A stretch of DNA of 32,598 bases from an uncultured Lachnospiraceae bacterium (lineage in GTDB: Bacteria > Bacillota > Clostridia > Lachnospirales > Lachnospiraceae), in contig CAMGZH010000028.1 in NCBI GenBank assembly GCA_946182825.1, forward strand, positions 1-32,598. The letters are read 5' to 3'. The translations under genes and the position numbers were made by a program. Position 1 is the stretch's first letter. Each line of letters begins with the position of its first letter. The notes under the pieces were generated by a model. The model was given only the letters and a program-made list of their open reading frames with translations. It was not told the DNA's origin and ran no database searches. Of this stretch, positions 7,224-16,004 are shown in pieces.

Positions 7224-8356
7224 TGTTTTGCCATGTGTTTGTTTATCGTATAAAAGAGCTCCTGCGGAACCCCTGGCATCTGGCCTGGAACCTCCTGTTC
7301 CCCATTGGCCTGGCAACTGCGTTTTTCTTTGGATTCGGTAACCTGATCAAGGAGGATCCGGAACTGTTTACCGCCATTCCGGTGGGATACGTGAAGGAGG
7401 CAGATCAGCCCTTCGATGAGGTGATGACCTCCCTTTCGGAGGACAAGAAGGATCCGATCCTTAAGGTGAGTCGCTATTCTGGGGAAGAGCAGGCGAAGAA
7501 GGCCCTTAGAGCCGGAAAGGTCCGGGGCTATTATATTCAGAAGGGTGATACGATCTCTGTTGTGGTGGGAAGAAATGGAATTACTTCCACGACCCTGCAT
7601 CAGATCCTGAAGGAATATGAGAATCAAAAGAAGGTACTGGAAACCATCGGCGCGAAACATCCGGAGAAGATCGCAGCAGCCGTAGAGACCATTCAGAGCA
7701 GACAGAATTTTTTGCATCCCCATGTGTTCAATCAGTACACATCGGTTTATATGAATTACTTTTTTTCTCTGATCGCTATGGCTTCCCTGTACGGAAGCTG
7801 GTTGTCTACGACCATGTTATCCGGAATCTCAGCCAATATGACAGAGCGGGGAAAACGGTATGAAAGCGCTCCGATCCGTAAAATGACCTCCCTTTCTGCC
7901 GGACTGGCGGCAACCATGCTGCTGCAGGGGGTATTCAACGGAATCCTGGTCCTGTATATTCAATACGTGCTGCAGCTTCATTTTGGGGTGCCTCTCTGGC
8001 AGGTTCTGGTGGTGACCACCGTAGGTGGAGCTATGGGAATCGCCATTGGAATTTTTATCGGAGCTCTGGTCAAGAAGAAAGGTCTTCAGATGGCGTTGAC
8101 CCTTGGGGTCTCCATGGTGTCTTCCTTCCTGAGTGGACTGATGTGGGGAGAGATCCGTCAGATCATCGAAAGCCGTATTCCGGTGGTCAACCGGCTGAAT
8201 CCGGCTGCAATGCTGACCGGTTGCCTGTATAATCTGGGGAATTACGGAATGACAAAGAATTTTTACCGGGATCTGTACAGCATGATCCTTATGACCCTGG
8301 GACTTTTGCTTGTGAGTGTTGCAGTACTGAGGAGGAGAAACTATGACAGTCTTTAA
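7223..8356 (+). CDS. ABC-2 type permease, first subunit (LnrM-like)
   Basis: Membrane half of the exporter. The ATG at 7223 overlaps the ATPase stop (TGATG); a TTG three bases earlier is less likely to start it. The 377 residues show one N-terminal helix (PIGLATAFFFGFGN), then about 140 residues of extracytoplasmic domain with the GYVKEADQPF and GEEQAKKALRAGKVRGYYI segments common to this family. Five more helices follow, including SLIAMASLYGSWLSTTML, LVVTTVGGAMGIAIGIFIGA and LMTLGLLLVSVAVL. This is the ABC2_membrane_3 layout. It overlaps the next gene by 14 bases, which implies translational coupling. Confidence 0.9.
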   Translation: MFCHVFVYRIKELLRNPWHLAWNLLFPIGLATAFFFGFGNLIKEDPELFTAIPVGYVKEADQPFDEVMTSLSEDKKDPILKVSRYSGEEQAKKALRAGKVRGYYIQKGDTISVVVGRNGITSTTLHQILKEYENQKKVLETIGAKHPEKIAAAVETIQSRQNFLHPHVFNQYTSVYMNYFFSLIAMASLYGSWLSTTMLSGISANMTERGKRYESAPIRKMTSLSAGLAATMLLQGVFNGILVLYIQYVLQLHFGVPLWQVLVVTTVGGAMGIAIGIFIGALVKKKGLQMALTLGVSMVSSFLSGLMWGEIRQIIESRIPVVNRLNPAAMLTGCLYNLGNYGMTKNFYRDLYSMILMTLGLLLVSVAVLRRRNYDSL

Positions 8357-9506
8357 AACGATTCTTAAAATCGCCAAAAGGGATTGGATCACCATACTGG
8401 TTTATTTTATCGTCTTTGCCTGCTTTGGTTCTCTTTCTGCAAGAGGTAATGCCCAGAAGGAAAATGAGACCTATCAGGATGAAAAAATGGATGTGGCTGT
8501 GATCGACCGCAGTAACTCCACCATCAGCCGTGGGCTGGTGAAGAGTCTGCAGAAGACGGATCGGATCGTGACCCCGAATACTGAGGATCTGACCGAGCTG
8601 AATGATGATGTACGGTTTGATATATATGACTATGTGCTGATCCTGCCGAAGGATTTTGAAGAAAAGGTGATGGCGGGGGAGACAGACGCTGCAGAATATA
8701 TTTCCGGAGGTGAAAGTATCTGTGGTCATCTGATGTCGGAGAAAATCCGTTTGTATCTGCAGGATGTTGTGTTATATTTGAATAGTGGCGATTCAAAGGA
8801 AGAGGCGGTTGCGGGAGCAGAGGATGCCATGCTGGCTTCCTCTCATGTGAAGAGTGAGATCTTAAGTCAGGTCAAGACAGGACAGTCCACCTTCCTGGCA
8901 GGGATCTTTCGTTTTAGCTCCTATGCCCTTCTGATGCTGCTGATCGAAGTTGTCGGCACCATCCTTGGTAATATCCGTCACAGTGATGTGCGTAGGCGGA
9001 TCGCTGTCAGCGGAGCAAGCTTTCGACAGAGGAATCTTTCCCTCTATGGAGCGGTTCTGGTGGTATCGGTTTTTATGACCGGACTGTTGATCGCCTTTGT
9101 GCTTATTGCATCTGTAGGAGATTCGGATTATGGTAAGATTCCATATTACATCTTAAATGAGATCGCCATTATGGTCTGTGGCATCGGTATTGCCACCATG
9201 ATCAGTTCCATCACCACAGACAGCAGCCTGATCAGTATGATCGCCAACACCGTGGTTTTAAGTATGAGTTTTCTCTGTGGGGTCTTTGTGCCGATGGAGG
9301 TTATGTCTTCAAAGGTACTGATGGTTTCGCATTTTCTGCCCCTGTACTGGTTCTCCAGGGCAATCCAGTATATCAATGACCACAGTGTGAAGGCTGTGAT
9401 GGGACCGGCGTTCTGTTCCTATCTTGGAATCCAGGTGTTGTTTGGAATAGGATTTTTCATGATCGGATTGATCATCTTCAAGAAGAAGGAGTTATATGCT
9501 GTATGA
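8343..9506 (+). CDS. ABC-2 type permease, second subunit (LnrN-like)
   Basis: Second membrane half of the exporter, 387 residues with the same architecture as the gene before it: a first helix near 18-32 (ILVYFIVFACFGSL), an external loop with MDVAVIDRSNS and DIYDYVLILPKDFEEKVMAGE, then five helices in the C-terminal half, the last being FGIGFFMIGLIIF. The ATG at 8343 is preceded by GAGGAGAAAC inside the previous gene. The next gene, for the kinase, starts 11 bases before this one ends. Two dissimilar permeases with one ATPase fit a heterodimeric exporter of the Lnr type. Confidence 0.9.
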   Translation: MTVFKTILKIAKRDWITILVYFIVFACFGSLSARGNAQKENETYQDEKMDVAVIDRSNSTISRGLVKSLQKTDRIVTPNTEDLTELNDDVRFDIYDYVLILPKDFEEKVMAGETDAAEYISGGESICGHLMSEKIRLYLQDVVLYLNSGDSKEEAVAGAEDAMLASSHVKSEILSQVKTGQSTFLAGIFRFSSYALLMLLIEVVGTILGNIRHSDVRRRIAVSGASFRQRNLSLYGAVLVVSVFMTGLLIAFVLIASVGDSDYGKIPYYILNEIAIMVCGIGIATMISSITTDSSLISMIANTVVLSMSFLCGVFVPMEVMSSKVLMVSHFLPLYWFSRAIQYINDHSVKAVMGPAFCSYLGIQVLFGIGFFMIGLIIFKKKELYAV

Positions 9507-10503
9507 TGTTCTGATTCGCCTGATGGCGGCAGTTACATTGGGAATACTGATCAATGCAGAAGGCATTGCTACCCCTACGGTGGCAATGTCTATCTGCGTT
9601 TTTTTGTTTCTGGAAGCATCGGTCTTATTAAAGAGAACGCTAAATCTTGCCTGTGTCGGAATAAGCTATCTGTTGACCCTGTGGTATCTGTTATATCCAG
9701 GGAGAGCGCATGTCCCGGTCCGGTTGGGAGGTCTTTTTTTATCCCTGGCCATGACAACGCTGATGCTGGTGCTGTACTATAAAATGACCGGCTACTATAA
9801 GATGCTCCACCGGACCAGGGACGACAGTGAAGAGCTGGAACGGATCCTCAAGGAAAGAAACAGTCGGCTTTTGCGGGAGCAGGATCAGCAGATCCATCTT
9901 GCAACCCTGAAGGAACGAAACCGCATTGCCAGAGAGATCCATGATAATGTGGGACACATGCTTTCCCGGGGGATCCTTCTTCTGGGAGCCATTCAAACCG
10001 TCAATTCCGACGATAACATCCGGCCTCAGCTGGAGCTGTTAGCGGAGACCTTGGATGAATCCATGAAGAAGATGCGCCAGAGCGTTCACGATCTTCATGA
10101 TGATTCCATCGATCTGGAGAAGAATTTCCGGGAGATCACCGGACAACTGAAGGACTTTCGGGTGGAGTTGGAGGCGGATTTTGAAGACAGTCTCCCTCGA
10201 AAGGTGAAGCTGTCTCTTCTTGGAATTCTGCAGGAGGCCGTCACCAATATTTTGAAGCACAGCAACGGTGATTCGGTGAAGGTGATCTTTCACAACAATC
10301 CGGGCTTTTGTACCCTGTCCGTATCCGATAATGGAACGGTATCCAAAGAGACAAAGGATCTTGTTGGAGGAAAGTCGTTCAAGAAAAAAGGCATCGGTCT
10401 TTCCAATATAACCGACCGGGCAAGAAGCTGCGGCGGGGATGCCTATTTTTACACGGTTCAGGGATTTACCGTATATGTACGCCTGGGATATGGCGAGGAA
10501 TAA
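9496..10503 (+). CDS. Sensor histidine kinase, HisKA_3/NarL-partner type
   Basis: Membrane sensor that should phosphorylate the LuxR-type regulator encoded next. Residues 5-95 form about four or five short helices with almost no external loop, as in intramembrane-sensing kinases of the LiaS/DesK/LnrJ class. A coiled linker (110-135) leads to the phospho-acceptor His149 in RNRIAREIHDNVGHML. The ATPase domain carries the N-box QEAVTNILKHS, the DNGT G1 box and GIGLSNITDRA (G2). The length of 335 residues is typical. It starts inside the second permease gene with GAAGGAG ahead of it. Lack of a sensor domain suggests that it reads the state of the membrane or the transporter; this is inference from the class. 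Confidence 0.9.
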   Translation: MLYDVLIRLMAAVTLGILINAEGIATPTVAMSICVFLFLEASVLLKRTLNLACVGISYLLTLWYLLYPGRAHVPVRLGGLFLSLAMTTLMLVLYYKMTGYYKMLHRTRDDSEELERILKERNSRLLREQDQQIHLATLKERNRIAREIHDNVGHMLSRGILLLGAIQTVNSDDNIRPQLELLAETLDESMKKMRQSVHDLHDDSIDLEKNFREITGQLKDFRVELEADFEDSLPRKVKLSLLGILQEAVTNILKHSNGDSVKVIFHNNPGFCTLSVSDNGTVSKETKDLVGGKSFKKKGIGLSNITDRARSCGGDAYFYTVQGFTVYVRLGYGEE

Positions 10504-10531
10504 TCAATAACCAGAGAGGAATGTCACAGGA

Positions 10532-11173
10532 ATGGAACCAAAAAAAGTTTTGCTTGTAGATGATGATGAACTGATCACCATGTCCCTGGAGATGATCATA
10601 AGTGCGGAGGCTGAGTTTGTTGTTGCCGGCAAAGGGAAAAGTGGACGCGAGGCGGTGCAGCTGTACGATGAGCTGGCGCCGGATGTTCTGTTGATGGACA
10701 TTCGGATGGAGGATATGAACGGTCTTATGGCGGCGGAGCAGATCCTGAAGCAGCACCCAAAGGCCTGCATTTTATTTCTGACGACCTTTTCGGATGATGA
10801 ATATATTATCAAGGCGCTGGAACTTGGAGTAAGGGGCTATCTTTTGAAACAGGATTACAAGTCTCTGACAGCCTCTCTCCGGGCGGTACTGAACGGACAG
10901 AGTGTGTTTGGCGGCGAGGTAACGGAGAAACTTCCGAACCTTATGGAGAACAAACCGGCAGCGGATTTTGACTACCAGAGCAGGGGGATCACCGAGAAGG
11001 AATTTGCTGTGATCCAGCTGGTGGCGGACGGATTGTCCAACAAAGAGATCGCGGAGAAGATCTTTTTATCCGAGGGAACGGTGCGAAATTATCTGTCTAC
11101 GGTGTTGGAAAAACTGGATCTAAGAGATCGGACCCAATTGGCAATTTTTTATCTAAAGCATCGTCGGATATGA
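10532..11173 (+). CDS. Response regulator, LuxR/NarL family
   Basis: DNA-binding partner of the kinase. The receiver domain (1-120) has the acidic cluster VDDDE, phospho-acceptor Asp56 in LLMDIRMEDMNG, the TTF switch region and YLLKQD with the conserved Lys. The C-terminal LuxR helix-turn-helix is clear: GITEKEFAVIQLVADGLSNKEIA followed by LSEGTVRNYLS. At 213 residues it is full length. It is the last gene of the five-gene operon, and a gap of 28 bases separates it from the kinase. The ATGACA-AA-TGTCAT repeat at 6172 is a candidate target. Confidence 0.93.
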   Translation: MEPKKVLLVDDDELITMSLEMIISAEAEFVVAGKGKSGREAVQLYDELAPDVLLMDIRMEDMNGLMAAEQILKQHPKACILFLTTFSDDEYIIKALELGVRGYLLKQDYKSLTASLRAVLNGQSVFGGEVTEKLPNLMENKPAADFDYQSRGITEKEFAVIQLVADGLSNKEIAEKIFLSEGTVRNYLSTVLEKLDLRDRTQLAIFYLKHRRI

Positions 11174-11179
11174 TATAAT
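11171..11179 (+). promoter_or_regulatory. Extended -10 promoter of the transglutaminase-like gene
   Basis: TGATATAAT is an extended -10 (TG-A-TATAAT). It overlaps the stop codon of the response regulator and lies about 65 bases before the next start. No good -35 is seen. It suggests that the secreted protein can be transcribed separately from the operon. Confidence 0.5.
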
Positions 11180-11185
11180 TTTTCC

Positions 11186-11214
11186 GCCACCGTCGGAAGG
11201 GGAATGACGGTGGC
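11186..11214 (+). terminator. Hairpin between the response regulator and the secreted protein gene
   Basis: GCCACCGTC pairs perfectly with GACGGTGGC across an 11-base loop. No T-run follows, so it may be a weak terminator or a 5'-UTR hairpin of the downstream message, because the candidate -10 lies just ahead of it. Confidence 0.45.
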
Positions 11215-11243
11215 AGGAAGTGAACAGTAAGGAGTATAAGTTT

Positions 11244-12659
11244 ATGAAGAACAACATAGTGACACGGCTGGCAGCCGCCGCACTGGCAGCTGTGATGCTG
11301 CTTACCGGAGCACCGGTGGGAGCGCAGGCAAGGGATAAGGCAACGGCTATAACCGAGCAGGATGCGAGGGCAGCCATCAGTCAAAGACAGCTTCCGGTGG
11401 GGGATCTGAAGTCTCCGCAGGAGGATGGCGATGCGGTGGCAACGGCCATCGACAGGGCTTCTGCCCGGAAGGGGCTGTACCGGTATTCCAGTCCGAAGGC
11501 AGCGAAGGCTTCGGATTGGGAGTGCTATACGTCCAGATACTATTATCAGTTCCTGACGACCAAGCAGAGAGCAGCGTATGATTATCTGTACAGCACCCTG
11601 AGCCGGTATCTGACGGATACGAAGCTGGAGGCAATGAAGATCAACGGTGCCTACTATTCCCAGTGGTATCTGAAGAACTGCAGCAGGGAGGATATTAAGG
11701 TGGTTTTCTATACCTTTTTGTATGAGAATCCCCAGTTTTTCTTTGTGGACTATATGAATTCCATTATGACCAAGGATTCTCTGATCCTTTGCATCTATGG
11801 GCAGTATGCCTCCGGTGCGGCCAGAGAGAGTGCCTTCCTTCAGATCAAGGCGAAGATCCAGACCTACATCGATGCGGCTGCCGCCGGAACCACCGCATAC
11901 GAGAAGGAAAAGATCGTGCATGACAAGCTCATTCGGGAAGTAAGCTATCAGCAGAATGATTATGACCAGTGTATTGCAAGTACCTTCCTTATGAATCAGA
12001 CGGTCTGCGCCGGATTTTCACAGGGATTTGCAGCTATTATGAATGCCATTGGAGTTCCCACCATCTGTGTTCTCAGTACGACACATGCATGGAACGAGAT
12101 TCTTCTGGGTGGCAAGTGGTTCGTGGTGGATTGTACCTGGGATAACGATCTTCAGGAGATCGGTTACTCGGATTTCTATCTGAATGTTTCCGAAGAACGT
12201 GTTCGTAAGGTGGATGACTATATGGCCAGCTACCGGAAGAATCCGAAGGAGAAGACCGTTCATATTCCTATGGAGATGTACAAAAAGCTCAACCGTCCGA
12301 AGGCTGTGACCACCTTCCGGCCGGAACTTGATACCAGCCGTTTTACACAGATCTACGGAGTGAACGTCGTTACTTCAGAGGTGAAGAAGCCTACCGCAGT
12401 ACAGCTGAAGAAGAAGGGCAAAGGCAAGATCCTTGTCCTTGCGAAGAAGTCCGGATATATCGATGGTTATGAGATCCGACTGAAGAAGGGTTCCTCTGTC
12501 AAGAATATCGGTGTGGCATCCAGCGGGGATCTGAAAAAGACCATTCCCGCGCTGAAGAGCAAACATACCTATAAGATCTCCATCCGGGCGGTCCGTATTC
12601 ACAACGGGAAATGTAAATTTTCGGCCTGGACAGGAAAGAAAGCGATCAAAGTGGCGTAA
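11244..12659 (+). CDS. Secreted transglutaminase-like protein
   Basis: An exported cysteine-protease-fold protein of 471 residues. The ATG at 11244 follows AAGGAG; an upstream GTG lacks a proper leader. Residues 1-29 are a signal peptide (charged start, long Ala/Leu core, GAQA cleavage zone). The transglutaminase core shows Cys255 in QTVCAGFSQGF, His281 in TTHAWNEI and Asp296 in WFVVDCTWDND, the full catalytic triad. Residues 370-471 are Lys-rich and resemble a fibronectin-III or cell-wall binding module (LKKKGKGKILV, GYEIRLKK, YKISIRAVRI). It probably acts on peptides or cross-links in the cell wall; substrate unknown. It follows the two-component operon but has its own promoter signal. Confidence 0.85.
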   Translation: MKNNIVTRLAAAALAAVMLLTGAPVGAQARDKATAITEQDARAAISQRQLPVGDLKSPQEDGDAVATAIDRASARKGLYRYSSPKAAKASDWECYTSRYYYQFLTTKQRAAYDYLYSTLSRYLTDTKLEAMKINGAYYSQWYLKNCSREDIKVVFYTFLYENPQFFFVDYMNSIMTKDSLILCIYGQYASGAARESAFLQIKAKIQTYIDAAAAGTTAYEKEKIVHDKLIREVSYQQNDYDQCIASTFLMNQTVCAGFSQGFAAIMNAIGVPTICVLSTTHAWNEILLGGKWFVVDCTWDNDLQEIGYSDFYLNVSEERVRKVDDYMASYRKNPKEKTVHIPMEMYKKLNRPKAVTTFRPELDTSRFTQIYGVNVVTSEVKKPTAVQLKKKGKGKILVLAKKSGYIDGYEIRLKKGSSVKNIGVASSGDLKKTIPALKSKHTYKISIRAVRIHNGKCKFSAWTGKKAIKVA

Positions 12660-12696
12660 TAGGTAAGGATTGTTTTTGTACAAAGATCCATTCACC

Positions 12697-12705
12697 TGTT
12701 ATAAT
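12697..12705 (+). promoter_or_regulatory. Extended -10 promoter of the EAL gene
   Basis: TGTTATAAT (TG-T-TATAAT) about 40 bases before the start codon, with TTGTAC at 12676-12681 as a possible -35 at 18 bases. Confidence 0.6.
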
Positions 12706-12746
12706 GAAAAAAATGGCTGTTTTTCAGGTATGGAGATGAGAATATT

Positions 12747-14627
12747 ATGTATAATGTACAGATTCAAACGGCGGCACTGTTTCTGGTCCTTGTCGTACTT
12801 TTTTTCTCGGTCATGCAGAAGAATCTAAGGCTTCGCGGTCGTAAGATCTTTTACCAGTTGATCGTTGTTACAATCATTACACTGATTCTGGATATTGCTT
12901 CTGTTATCACGATCTGTGAAAGCAGCAATCTGATGGAATGGCAGGTCCGTACGGTGGCAAAGGCATATCTTATGTCTTTGGTGTCCGGTGCCTTTGTGGG
13001 ACTGTTCTATTCGGCAGAAGAGTACTTTTTAAGTTCTCTTCGCAAGAGTACGCAGCGGCTGTATCTGGGATCCTATATCCTTTCTTTTTTCGCCATTGCG
13101 CTGCTTCCTATTCGGTATGAACACAGCGGGCGTATCGTATATACCTATGGGCCTGCCTGTCTTGCAACCTATTTCTTTGCGCTGTTATATATTTTCTCCA
13201 CGATTGCAACCTGTCTGGTTTACCGTGAGCGAACCTCCGAGAGACGTAGAAGAGCGATTCTGGCTTGGCAGGGACTCTGGCTGTTTTTTGCAGCGGTTCA
13301 GTTCCTGAGGCAGGATCTGCCTCTGGTGGGCTTTGCCATGGCTCTTGGGGCTGCGATCCTCTATTCCGAGCTGGAGAATCCTGAGGCCTTTGTAGACCGT
13401 TCCACAGGAGCTTTTTCTGTTCATGCTCTGCTGGAATACATGCAGGATCAGTTTGAACAGGGACGTCCTTTCTCTGAGATGGAAGTTTTTATGGATTATC
13501 AGAAGCATGGGCTGGACATGAATACGGAACGGCAGCTGCATCTGGTAATGGCCCGCAGACTTCAGAAATGCAAGGATTGTCAGGTGTTTCGCAGCACCGA
13601 TGGTTTTGTTATGGTCTTTTCCTCCCGGGAGAAAATGAACCGGGTCTTTGAGGAGATCCGGAAGGAGTCCGGGGATCTGCTGCTGCCGGATGGCAGAACG
13701 ATTCAGGTCAAGTTCCATTATATGCTGTATCCTGACAGCAGTCTTGCCAGAACGGCGGATGATATGTTTGAGTTCCGCAATTACTACCTGTCTGATCTGG
13801 ATAGGACGGAATTTATTGTGGTAGACAAGGCTGCCGTTCATCGCGTCAGAGAATACCAGGATATGCGGGAGCTGATCTCCTATGCCTTAGATCACGACAG
13901 TCTGGAGGTTTATTATCAGCCGATCTACAGCATCGCGGAGCAGTCTTTCACGTCGGCAGAGGCGCTTGTCCGTATTCGGGACAAAAACGGCCAGCTTGTA
14001 CCGCCTTCCCTTTTCATTCCCGTTGCGGAGGAGAGTGGAATGATCCATCGGGTGGGAGAGGTTGTCTATCGCAGTGTCTGCCGGTGCATCCGGGATCAGC
14101 AGCCTCAGCAGTACGGTCTGCAGTATATTGATATCAATCTCTCCATGGCACAGTGTGAACAGGATGAGCTGGCGGTACAGTTCCATCAGATCGCCCAGGA
14201 GTATTCCATTGATCCGAAGATGATCAACTTTGAGATCACCGGAACGACCGGTTCGAATGCGACGAAGGCTCTTTATGCCAATATGCGCAAGCTGCGAAGC
14301 CTTGGCTTTGCCTTTTCTCTGGATGATTTCGGCAAAGGTCGTTCCAATCTGGATTATATCTCTGAGATACCGGTATCCATTGTGAAGTTTGACCGGTCCT
14401 TTACCTTGGGCTACTTCTACAATGATAAGACCCGGTTCCTGATGAACGGATCCATCAAGATGATCCGGGATATCGGACTGGCCATTGTCAGTGAGGGCGT
14501 AGAGACAAAGGAACAGTATGACACCATGGAAAGTCTTGGGGTGAATTACATTCAGGGATATTATTTTTCCAAGCCCATCCCGGAGAAGGATTTTATAGAA
14601 TTTATCCGACAGAAAAATACAAGGTAA
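12747..14627 (+). CDS. Membrane cyclic-di-GMP phosphodiesterase (degenerate GGDEF + EAL)
   Basis: Hydrolyses cyclic-di-GMP, so lowers this second messenger. Residues 5-205 hold about seven helices (7TM-type sensor). Residues 215-360 look like a degenerate GGDEF domain whose signature position reads STDGF, so no cyclase activity is expected. The EAL domain (375-626) keeps all key residues: EAL at 405-407, Asn464 in DINLS, Glu496 in NFEIT, Asp526-Asp527 in LDDFGKG, Lys547 in VKFD, Glu583 in EGVE and Gln603 in IQGYYFSKP. The ITE triplet is changed to ITG, outside the metal ligands. The start at 12747 follows GGAGATGAG. A predicted active phosphodiesterase with an inactive cyclase domain. Confidence 0.9.
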   Translation: MYNVQIQTAALFLVLVVLFFSVMQKNLRLRGRKIFYQLIVVTIITLILDIASVITICESSNLMEWQVRTVAKAYLMSLVSGAFVGLFYSAEEYFLSSLRKSTQRLYLGSYILSFFAIALLPIRYEHSGRIVYTYGPACLATYFFALLYIFSTIATCLVYRERTSERRRRAILAWQGLWLFFAAVQFLRQDLPLVGFAMALGAAILYSELENPEAFVDRSTGAFSVHALLEYMQDQFEQGRPFSEMEVFMDYQKHGLDMNTERQLHLVMARRLQKCKDCQVFRSTDGFVMVFSSREKMNRVFEEIRKESGDLLLPDGRTIQVKFHYMLYPDSSLARTADDMFEFRNYYLSDLDRTEFIVVDKAAVHRVREYQDMRELISYALDHDSLEVYYQPIYSIAEQSFTSAEALVRIRDKNGQLVPPSLFIPVAEESGMIHRVGEVVYRSVCRCIRDQQPQQYGLQYIDINLSMAQCEQDELAVQFHQIAQEYSIDPKMINFEITGTTGSNATKALYANMRKLRSLGFAFSLDDFGKGRSNLDYISEIPVSIVKFDRSFTLGYFYNDKTRFLMNGSIKMIRDIGLAIVSEGVETKEQYDTMESLGVNYIQGYYFSKPIPEKDFIEFIRQKNTR

Positions 14628-14646
14628 CATTTAGGAAGGAACACGT

Positions 14647-15663
14647 ATGAAACAGTATATCGATTATATTCTTGAGGAATTAAAGCAGCTGACATCCATT
14701 GCCAGTCCCTCAGGTTTTACCGCGCATGCAGAGGAATATATCATCCGTACCCTTAAGGATATGGGTTATGAGCCTACACAGAACCGCAAGGGCAATGTTA
14801 TTTGCGTACTGGGAGGTCAGTCGGATCCTCTGGTGCTGGCGTCTCACATTGATACCTTGGGGGCTATGGTTCGTTCGATCAAGGAGAATGGACGTTTAAA
14901 GCCTACCACCATCGGTGGCCATCAGTGGCCGACGGCAGATGGGGAGAACTGTCAGGTGTTTACAAGAGACGGCCGTGTCTACACCGGCGTTGTGCTGAAC
15001 ACCGAGCCCTCCAGCCATGTGGCGGATGAGCCGGTGAAGACCGAGGAAAAGAATATGGAGATCCTTCTGGATGAGAACGTGTCCACGAAGGAGGAGGTGC
15101 TGGAGCTGGGAATCCAGACCGGTGACATCATTGCAATGGATCCAAGGACGGTTATCACGGAGAGCGGCTATATCAAGTCCCGTTTCCTGGATGACAAGCT
15201 TTCTGCCAGCATTCTTCTGGGACTTGCTAAGTATGTTAAGGAGCAGAAGGTGACATTGAAGCGTAAGGTTACCCTTATTTTTACCGTCCTCGAAGAAGTC
15301 GGTTTCGGTGGTTCCAATATTCCGGAGGATACGGTGGATATGCTTTCGGTGGATATGGGATGTGTCGGAGATGATCTGGGGTGCAGTGAACAGATGGTAT
15401 CCATCTGTGCGAAGGATTCCGGTGGTCCGTATAACTATGACATGATCACCGAACTTTCTGAGATCGCGAAGCAGAAGGGTCTTTCCTATGCCATTGACAT
15501 CTATCCTCATTACGGTTCAGATGTTGAGACCACCGTCAGAGCCGGATATGATATTCGTCACGGGCTCATCGGACCGGGGGTATATGCATCCCATAATTAT
15601 GAAAGATCCCATGTGGAGGGCGTGCGCAATACCTTTGAACTGTTGGCGGCATATATTGCCTAA
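14647..15663 (+). CDS. M42 family metallo-aminopeptidase
   Basis: A cytosolic di-zinc (or cobalt) peptidase of the glutamyl-aminopeptidase/TET class, which trims short peptides. The 338 residues carry the family order: SIASPSGF near 20, His67-x-Asp69 in ASHIDTLG, FLDDKLSA (second-metal Asp at 182-183), catalytic Glu216-Glu217 in VLEEVGFGGS, Asp236 in SVDMG and His316 with Glu319 in YASHNYERSH near the C-terminus. The start at 14647 has AGGAAGGA upstream. It is 19 bases after the EAL gene, so the two are probably co-transcribed, though their functions are not obviously linked. The hairpin at 15669 ends it. Confidence 0.92.
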   Translation: MKQYIDYILEELKQLTSIASPSGFTAHAEEYIIRTLKDMGYEPTQNRKGNVICVLGGQSDPLVLASHIDTLGAMVRSIKENGRLKPTTIGGHQWPTADGENCQVFTRDGRVYTGVVLNTEPSSHVADEPVKTEEKNMEILLDENVSTKEEVLELGIQTGDIIAMDPRTVITESGYIKSRFLDDKLSASILLGLAKYVKEQKVTLKRKVTLIFTVLEEVGFGGSNIPEDTVDMLSVDMGCVGDDLGCSEQMVSICAKDSGGPYNYDMITELSEIAKQKGLSYAIDIYPHYGSDVETTVRAGYDIRHGLIGPGVYASHNYERSHVEGVRNTFELLAAYIA

Positions 15664-15668
15664 CAGAA

Positions 15669-15706
15669 AAGAACGTATGAAGAAATAACATTCTTCATAC
15701 GTTCTT
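15669..15706. terminator. Bidirectional terminator between the M42 peptidase and tRNA-Pro
   Basis: A perfect 14-base inverted repeat (AAGAACGTATGAAG and its complement) with a 10-base loop. It faces the peptidase gene from the left and tRNA-Pro from the right. Confidence 0.75.
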
Positions 15707-15711
15707 AAACG

Positions 15712-15785
15712 TCGAGGTGACAGGATTCGAACCTGCGGCCTCCTGGTCCCAAACCAGGCGCTCTACCAAGCTGAGCCACACCTCG
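15712..15785 (-). tRNA. tRNA-Pro (anticodon TGG)
   Basis: A 74-nt cloverleaf on the minus strand. Acceptor arms CGAGGTG/CACCTCG pair, with discriminator A at 15712. The anticodon arm CCTGG-TTTGGGA-CCAGG gives TGG (Pro, CCN codons). The T arm is GCAGGTTCGAATCCTGT. CCA is not encoded. Confidence 0.95.
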
Positions 15786-15821
15786 ATCTATATGAAAGCG
15801 ACTAGCGCCGCAGCAAGGTAT

Positions 15822-15849
15822 ATGATACCATATTTATAGAAAAAGGCAA
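15822..15849 (-). promoter_or_regulatory. Promoter of tRNA-Pro
   Basis: On the minus strand TTGCCT (15849-15844) and TATCAT (15827-15822) are 16 bases apart, about 35 bases ahead of the tRNA. Confidence 0.55.
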
Positions 15850-15876
15850 GCACTTTTTTAAACGCTCTGCGAGGAT

Positions 15877-15954
15877 GCGCACGGATTCGGACAGGAATTT
15901 GTCTGCTGAAGCAGACCCGAATCCGGCGCGCAAGACTCGCGAGCGAGTCTTGAC
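15877..15954. repeat. Palindromic intergenic element (double hairpin)
   Basis: CGGATTCGG (15882-15890) pairs with CCGAATCCG (15917-15925), flanked by matching GCGC. Inside is a second perfect hairpin, GTCTGC-TGAA-GCAGAC (15901-15916). Immediately after comes a third: CAAGACTCGC-GA-GCGAGTCTTG (15931-15952). It is GC-richer than its surroundings and shares a 15-mer with 3938-3952, so it is probably a dispersed palindromic repeat. The rest of 15786-16004 holds the tRNA-Pro promoter and the MoxR ribosome binding site. Confidence 0.65.
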
Positions 15955-16004
15955 TAAATTTTTGATGTGGGTTTAACTGGGATTTTTCTTAGGGGGAGAC
16001 TGGA

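Noticed and set aside
6444-8729. Long minus-strand open frames opposite the ABC operon
   Set aside because: They lack ribosome binding sites and family motifs and mirror the codons of well-supported plus-strand genes.
11186-11214. Hairpin considered a riboswitch
   Set aside because: It is a single simple stem with no conserved riboswitch core; more likely a weak terminator or UTR hairpin.
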